Positions 58,660 through 64,000 of a DNA stretch of 64,000 nt are shown here, piece by piece. The notes under the pieces were generated by a model that had not been told where the DNA came from, did no database searches, and worked only from the letters and a program-made list of their open reading frames with translations. The position numbers were made by a program, and so were the translations under genes. Source of the stretch: Paramyrothecium sp. XJ0827 (taxonomy: Eukaryota; Ascomycota; Sordariomycetes; Hypocreales; Stachybotryaceae); contig JAJFPB010000005.1 of assembly GCA_020881915.1 (NCBI GenBank), forward strand, positions 1,984,001 through 2,048,000, read 5' to 3'. Each line of letters begins with the position of its first letter. Position 1 is the stretch's first letter.

Positions 58660-60130
58660 TCAGCGGAAAGCGGCGTTGCGGCGCATGTATGTTCGGATAC
58701 GTGCCATGGTGGCGTCGTCGTCGTCTCCCTCTAGAATCATCTCGTCGTCGTTTTTGTCGTCAAAGTAGCGGTTGTCGAACTCCTCCTCGTCGGACGCGTT
58801 TTCGTTGCGGAACATGTAGGGGTGGCGGTCGAATTCGTCGTCCGTGTCCACTTCGTCCTCCGGATAGTCAGCTGTGTAGTGGTTTTCGGCTGCGGAGCAC
58901 GGGTCAGCATCTTCTTCTTCTTTTTCTTCTTCTACTCCGCCATGTGACGGCGACAAGGGTGCAAACTGTGATGAAAGCAGTGTGGCCCATCGGTGAACAT
59001 ACCATTCTCGTCGTCCTCATCCTCGAGATATTCGTCTTCTTCGTCGCGATCAGGGCCGAAGAAGAGTGTGTTCTCCTCGTCGCCCTCCAGAACAATGAAC
59101 CCAACATCAGTGGGAGCCACGTCGACCGCCATGGAGTCCGCAGGTACTCGGATATACTCGTCAATGACCCAGTCTCCATCGTCACCATCTTCCTCACTGA
59201 GTTCACCCATTGGCGTGTCCACTTCAGCTGAACTTTGCTGCCTTTGCTGTGAAGGGTTGACATCGGGATGACGGTCCTGGTAGCGCTTCGAAGGGGCCCG
59301 TGGCTTAAATCTGGGCTTTTCCACGTGCCTCGTTTCTTCGTCCATTGCTTGGAGGTTCGCGCCTAGCTCGTTCATGACCCATTGGTTCATATCTGCTGTG
59401 ATCTTGTCCAGGTTCTCGTTTTCTCGCTGCGTAAAGGATGTGGGTAGTGGGTAATGAGTTCCACTCTCAGGCTGCTGAGAACGATTTCTCTTTGCCAAAC
59501 CGGGCTTCTTCAAAGGACGGTCTTGAGGTAGACCCTCCGAGTCGTCCTGCTGGGGACCTGCCGTGCCTTGGGGCACGGGAGTCGTCATGTCATGAGGCAT
59601 GGACTCATGAGGCTTCCTCCTACTCCGCTCAACGAAGACGGTTGGCTCAGCCCGTGATCTTTTCGCTCCCCCTCCAACGGTCTGCTGCGATGCCTCGGGG
59701 GCCAAGCTGGCTCTTGAAAGGTGGAACCTTCGGGGGCCAGCTAGATTATCGGCGAGAGAGGGGTTGCGCTTGCGAGACGGGCTCTTGCCGCGGATGACGC
59801 GCCGGGGGGTAGCATCGTGACCAGGCTCATGAGGTTGCGGCGTCGTTGGAAACTCATTGGTGGGAGCAGAGACATGGATTACGGGTTGAGGCTCGCGGCT
59901 GGGTCGAGAAGGAGAGACAGGAGTCGCGCCTGAGGCGGCTGGCTCTCGTCGCTGATAAACCCAATGTGTTCCGCTTCGGTGACGCTTGACGACCTCATCG
60001 AATTCTGCGTGGGTGATTAGATTGTGTACATGTGCGCTCAGGACTTCGGGCGAGACGAACGCAAGAAGGTAACAGGAGACTCGTCGTCTCTTTTGCGCTT
60101 CACCCGGATGAATTGTGGTGGAACGGACAT
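58660..60130 (-). CDS. IWR1: RNA polymerase II nuclear import protein Iwr1
   Basis: Binds assembled RNA polymerase II in the cytoplasm and carries it into the nucleus with importin. Exons 60130-60061, 60004-59003 and 58889-58660 give 433 aa. Exon 1 (MSVPPQFIRVKRKRDDESP) is in a different frame from the long open frame that runs upstream to 60287; splicing it with a GTTCGT donor yields VTFLQFDEVVKRHRSGTHWV, the expected family N-terminus. KRKR and KRHR form a bipartite nuclear signal, as in yeast Iwr1. The middle is disordered, with a helix QRENENLDKITADMNQWVMN. The Iwr1 core is acidic: WVIDEYIRVP, VGFIVLEGDEENTLFFG, DEYLEDEDDENAENHYTADY, PEDEVDTDDEFDRHPYMFR, SDEEEFDNRYFD. Recognition is firm. 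Confidence 0.92.
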
Positions 60131-61934
60131 TGTACGCCACTGTCTCCGGTGATACACGAACGTGTGTAAGGAGTGGGCAAGAAAACGGCAGAGACCGTGT
60201 CAAGGGAGCCGGCAGACGAGGGGGCGTGGGGCGTGGTTGCGATGCAGGATGGAGCAAAAATTCATACTCTGCAGTGATGCGACTCACGGAATGACTTCAT
60301 TCTGTATGTAAATACGTTGGAGCTTTTCTGGCTTGATAAGATAAGGCAAGGAGCTCAGAGAGAGACAAGTGGGGCGGACCTGGTGGAGCATCCGGGGGAC
60401 CTCTGGTGGCTACCGTAGCACCCGTCCGGGGCACTCACCGGAGTAAACACCAGACTTTTGGTTTGTGTGACGTTGGCGATGCGCATACGGCACTTGTACC
60501 GAAGAATTGGACAATGCATGCCATACATCCCAATGACGGCAGAGTCGTCGGCTAGTCTCAAGAACCGCAAGCGCTTCTCGGACGGGTAACCGAAGCGGAC
60601 CGAGATCCGGACGAGATCTAGCTTACGAAAGATTGTACATCGACAAAGGACAAGCATCTTGGGAGAAAAGAAGCGCCGTGCTGGTATGTCGCGCAGTAGA
60701 GAGAGCGAAACCAGGCACCTGGAAGCTGCCATGGACTCCGGGGTTCCGTTAGGGTTACATACATGAATATGTTCTGCATATTGAAACCGGCCAAGAAGTG
60801 CGGGGGGTGTCGATTGCAACTGCAGAAGCCTGAGGTACGCCATGCATTTTCGATACGACCTCACAGGATCCCCCCAAAGTAACACCCTCGACACTAGTCG
60901 ACGTGAACGCGCTCGCCGCTTCAGGGGCGCTCAGGCTGACCCGCTCTCAAGGCAGTGACAGGGCGTTACCGCGAGAATGGTTTTGCGTTTGCGATTGACA
61001 GACCGGGGTTGAGACTTCTCCAATTGATACATTCTTGATTCTTCTACTCCATTATGTATGGTAGAGAACGTGACTCGAGAGCTGCGTGCGCAATCGCCAG
61101 GGCAGCAATTCCATTTACACAAAAGCTTCGCGTGCTTCCCGCAATCTGTATACTCACCCTTGTCTTGCTTCGGTGAGAAATACTTACTATACCTTCCTAC
61201 AAAGGCATTTAAGGTAGGTATTGTAGGTACCTACCTTGGTGTTCATGGAGTTGAAAATTCATATCCGCGCGACATCGTGAAATCAATACCTACTCCTTCT
61301 CTGCCCAATGGCCTCGACAACCTTGGGCGATGGTCATATACCTTGCCCTACCAACCTTACCTGTCTAACATTGATACATCGTCGGTTACTGGCCGACCGG
61401 CAAGTCCCAGCTCCAAGCATATTCTACAGTACCAGACATTGTGAAAACCAGAGGTAGGCAAGGAATTTGATCACAGGGCAACCATTGCGCAGGGGCGGCT
61501 AGTGTCCTACAAGTCTACGGAGAGCTCAGTTGCGTGAGTGTAAATGGCATAAGGGCACCTAAGGTAGGTAGCTGATGCATGTCTACAGTAACAGGCCCTC
61601 CCTCATCGACTATACGTATGTCTCGTGGACCATGCAAAATACACTCGGCCTATCCGCCAATAGATGCGGAAAGACGGCAACAGGAAAAGCTAGATTCCGG
61701 GGGCATGCACAAGCACTCAATGCAAATAAAAAGATTTCTCATCACAGACCTTAAAAGCCTTTATATTTCGCGTGACTCACTAAAGCTCTCATCATGAATG
61801 CAGAATGACTTGGTGCTCTGGCTTTCATTCAACTTTTGCCTAGCAATACACGATTAGGTCTATCCACGCAGGACAGCCCAATCTGGGAACAGGGGGTAGA
61901 GAACAGTCCTAAAACAACGCGAAAGAGCTTCTCC
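60131..61934. other. Intergenic region, no supported gene
   Basis: Upstream of IWR1 and of the RNase H-like gene. A 179-codon minus-strand frame (60355-60894) has no family motif. AGGTAGGTATTGTAGGTACC words occur near 61210-61240. An AT-richer stretch with TTTATATTTCGCG at 61758 precedes the RNase H-like frame. Confidence 0.4.
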
Positions 61935-62702
61935 ATGAACTACTCAAGAATGGGGCGGAAATCAGAGAAGCAGCTTGTTCGAGAAACCGCGAAGCATATT
62001 TCCTGGGTCAAAGAATCCCGAAAGATAGCCAGTTTGCAAAGCGAAGCGGTTCTACTGACCGCGACACACGTTTTACGCTTTTGCGGCAAGCTCATTATCC
62101 AACCTAGGGGAGAGGCAGCTGTCGAGGCAATCGAGACATCCCGTCGTAAGGGGATGCAGCTGGCATACTTCTCGGATGGGGCTGTTCATGTTCCTCCGGC
62201 CGAGAAGAAGCAGGATAAGCTTGGAAGGAAAAGAAACACAGCCAAGTTAGCGGCCGCCGTTGCATACAAGACCGCAGAAAGCAATGAGTGGACGGTCACG
62301 TCGTTTTCAGTACCTCGCGGGGGTAAGTATAATTATCTCCATGCTGAAATGGCCAGTATTGCAGGCGCTTTGGGGATCGCGATATCCCAAGTCACCCATC
62401 AAAGAAGAGAGGGCTCACTTGACTCACCCAGAGTCAGCATTTTTACCGACTGCCAAGACGCTATATTCCAACTGCGCAAGCTTCAGAAGTATATAAGGGA
62501 CCATACTCCAGGTCCTGGCCTTGTTCGCAAACTTATAACGAGATCCCAGTCTCTCCATTCTCTTGGCGTCACATTGGAAGTGCATTGGGTTCCAGGTCGT
62601 GCAGGTATTCTTGGAAATACCCATGCAGATACGGCGGCGCGGCAAACCGCAAAAAGCCACGTCACTGTTCGCGAGGAGGAAGCCGTCCAAATCATTTTGT
62701 AG
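61935..62702 (+). CDS. Free-standing RNase H-like domain protein, probably retrotransposon-derived
   Basis: Predicted RNA:DNA-hybrid nuclease fold, 255 aa from the ATG at 61935; the frame is open from 61836 but without ATG. N-terminal ~65 residues are basic and helical. The RNase H domain carries the four acidic residues in order and spacing: D81 in YFSDGAV, E138 in LHAEMASI, D172 in IFTDCQDAI and D232 in NTHADTAARQ, plus the HWVPGRAGI strand before the last. This form (H-W-[IV]-P-G-H/R-x-G-I-x-G-N) is typical of the RNase H domain at the end of non-LTR (LINE/Tad-like) elements. No reverse transcriptase, endonuclease, zinc knuckle or poly(A) tail is visible within 2 kb on either side. It may be a domesticated gene or a solo relic that has kept its active site. 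Confidence 0.68.
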   Translation: MNYSRMGRKSEKQLVRETAKHISWVKESRKIASLQSEAVLLTATHVLRFCGKLIIQPRGEAAVEAIETSRRKGMQLAYFSDGAVHVPPAEKKQDKLGRKRNTAKLAAAVAYKTAESNEWTVTSFSVPRGGKYNYLHAEMASIAGALGIAISQVTHQRREGSLDSPRVSIFTDCQDAIFQLRKLQKYIRDHTPGPGLVRKLITRSQSLHSLGVTLEVHWVPGRAGILGNTHADTAARQTAKSHVTVREEEAVQIIL

Positions 62703-64000
62703 GTACACGGTGCTGGGGCCTCGTTGGCGCACAGCTCCTGGCGAACATCGCAGTTAAGGACCCCAAGGATCATCACATCACGATGACTCGAACTCCATCG
62801 CAGACTATCGTCATCAGAACATCGACGAAGACGAAAGAAAACCTAGTTCTCGCGACAGTCATGCAACGAGTATCCATGGTTCAGCCGGGATGGAAACCAC
62901 AATATATTGCAAAAGGAAGATGGAGTGGCGATTTGCCATGACAGGCCTGGCCTGCTTCCCATGGAAGCTGAGGGAGGGAGGCAGGCCTAACGGCCGGTGA
63001 GTGACCATTTATCTGGCTGCTAGCTCTCATGTCTTTTCATATGATGGCATGGGCCTCCAGATTCTGCTATTTTCTTTCACACACGTTCTTGGTATTGGAT
63101 TTATTGGCTTGAATGACGGTGTTTTTGACCAATACATCCTCGTCGTAGTATTCATTGCTCGCCTCGGCGAAGGCAACGGTGTCTGGATCACGGCTTTGTA
63201 AATACTCCCTAATGTCCAGAAGACGGAATGCTGGGTAAAGTTCTGTGTTAGCCCAAATGCATCGTATGATACCTCGCGCTAATAATGCCAATCGTCACAG
63301 CATCGAACGAAACCTCAGGCAACAGCTGCCATTGTGTCGCCGTGCACTAGCTTAATTAGTACGAGCTGTGTATCTGGCGTTTACATCTTACTGAGACCGC
63401 TCGATGACCGAATGATCTGCTCAAGCTTTAGGCCGATGGCTGCAACACCAAGGATCTGCTTCCGTCAACCGTACCGTCGCTCTCATTCGGCCCCGTCCTA
63501 GGTCACGTTCCGCTTCCGTCAATCATCCAGCGCTGAACCTTAACCGGATAAAACGAATGAAACTAAAACAATACCTTTTCGCCTTGCCCATGTTGCCATG
63601 CTAGGCCTCGATCGAGATGCAAAAGGTCACCCGTAGCCACCCCCCCATCGAGCAAAGGTCGCTGTCAACGTCAGCCAAATAATAGAGTGTCGAAAAAGGC
63701 TCGGAACCCAAGCCCCCCTCCCTTGCCATGCTTCCCGACCCCGACCTTAATAGGACTTGAGCTGGACTATATTACATTAGTAGGAGAACCACGGCACTTG
63801 CGCTTCGCCCTTCCCATGGCAGGATGCATTCAGAATGAGATGCCACCTTGAACAAGTCCGGGCACCCCTCCATTACCCATTGTCTCCCGCCTACGCAACG
63901 GATGCCTCAATTGTGGCCTGCACTTGAATCCACTCAGCAGGTCTCATCTCGACTTCTGCCACTGTGCCGAAATCAGGTCCACCAGTTTCCCTACGGTTCA
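62703..64000. other. Terminal 1.3 kb, no supported gene
   Basis: A 74-codon minus-strand frame (63067-63291) has fairly protein-like composition (REYLQSRDPDTVAFAEASNE) but no recognisable motif and may be an exon fragment of an unrecognised gene. The last 700 nt contain nothing I can support. Confidence 0.35.

Noticed and set aside
34587..60130. A coordinated RNA-machinery or TORC1 gene cluster
   Set aside because: Functions are compatible, but the genes are separate housekeeping units with mixed strands and large gaps; no sequence evidence of co-regulation beyond two divergent pairs.
60355..60894. 179-codon minus-strand frame upstream of IWR1
   Set aside because: No recognisable motif or flanking splice sites.
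63067..63291. 74-codon minus-strand frame with protein-like composition
   Set aside because: Too short and unrecognised to annotate; may be an exon fragment.
1..64000. CRISPR arrays, bacterial operons, integrated virus
   Set aside because: No regular spacer-repeat pattern and no phage or viral protein motif; all genes have fungal introns or fungal families.

Overview
The window looks like nuclear DNA of a filamentous ascomycete (Pezizomycotina), most likely a sordariomycete and perhaps Hypocreales. The evidence is short introns (about 50-190 nt) with GTRNGT-type donors and CTAAC/CTGAC branch sites, long pyrimidine-rich 5' leaders, gene order without operons, and single-copy fungal housekeeping proteins (Tpt1, Efg1, Iwr1, Hut1, SEA4/Mio, a PAS kinase, a TFIIIC tau55-type protein). 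The species cannot be read from the sequence. I joined exons by hand; for every complete multi-exon model except the single-exon ones, the exon lengths sum to a multiple of three and the splice phases agree.

Layout. 1-403 (-): 5' part of a secreted SGNH/GDSL hydrolase, cut by the window edge. 1726-3634 (+): 14-TM-type MFS transporter. 3802-6314 (-): TBC Rab-GAP, divergent from 6700-8613 (+), a protein with tryptophan/glycine acidic motifs and a Cys/His C-terminus. 10740-11980 (+): triple-KH RNA-binding protein behind a ~1 kb C/T-rich leader with its own intron. 13544-14948 (+): Hut1-type nucleotide-sugar transporter, convergent with 15799-18135 (-), a Msg5/Cpp1-like dual-specificity phosphatase. 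About 18.1-27.5 kb is a gene-poor stretch. 27550-30907 (+): a large Ser/Thr-rich protein with an array of basic-basic-x-Ser motifs. 31801-42362 is a dense block: TPT1 (+), EFG1 (-), SEA4/Mio (+), PAS kinase (-). 42.4-47.4 kb is gene-poor, with an AT-rich, apparently decayed patch. 47411-49444 (+): F-box/LRR protein ending in a CaaX box. 50592-51738 (+): histidine phosphatase fused to a TFIIIC domain. 51.7-56.3 kb is gene-poor. 56321-57459 (+): SANT/Myb-like protein. 58660-60130 (-): Iwr1. 61935-62702 (+): free-standing RNase H-like protein. The last 1.3 kb holds nothing I can support.

How the genes relate. There is no biosynthetic cluster and no operon. Several neighbours serve gene expression (Tpt1 tRNA repair, Efg1 18S rRNA maturation, tau55/TFIIIC for Pol III, Iwr1 for Pol II import, KH protein for mRNA), and others serve nutrient signalling and trafficking (SEA4 upstream of TORC1, PAS kinase, TBC GAP, WG-motif protein). 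I read this as ordinary euchromatic gene order, not as one system. The most notable structure outside the genes is a family of short AAGGTA/AAGGCA/CCTTACC-type tracts that recurs between genes. The most interesting proteins are the WG-motif protein, the kinase-site array protein, the CaaX F-box protein and the catalytically intact solo RNase H.
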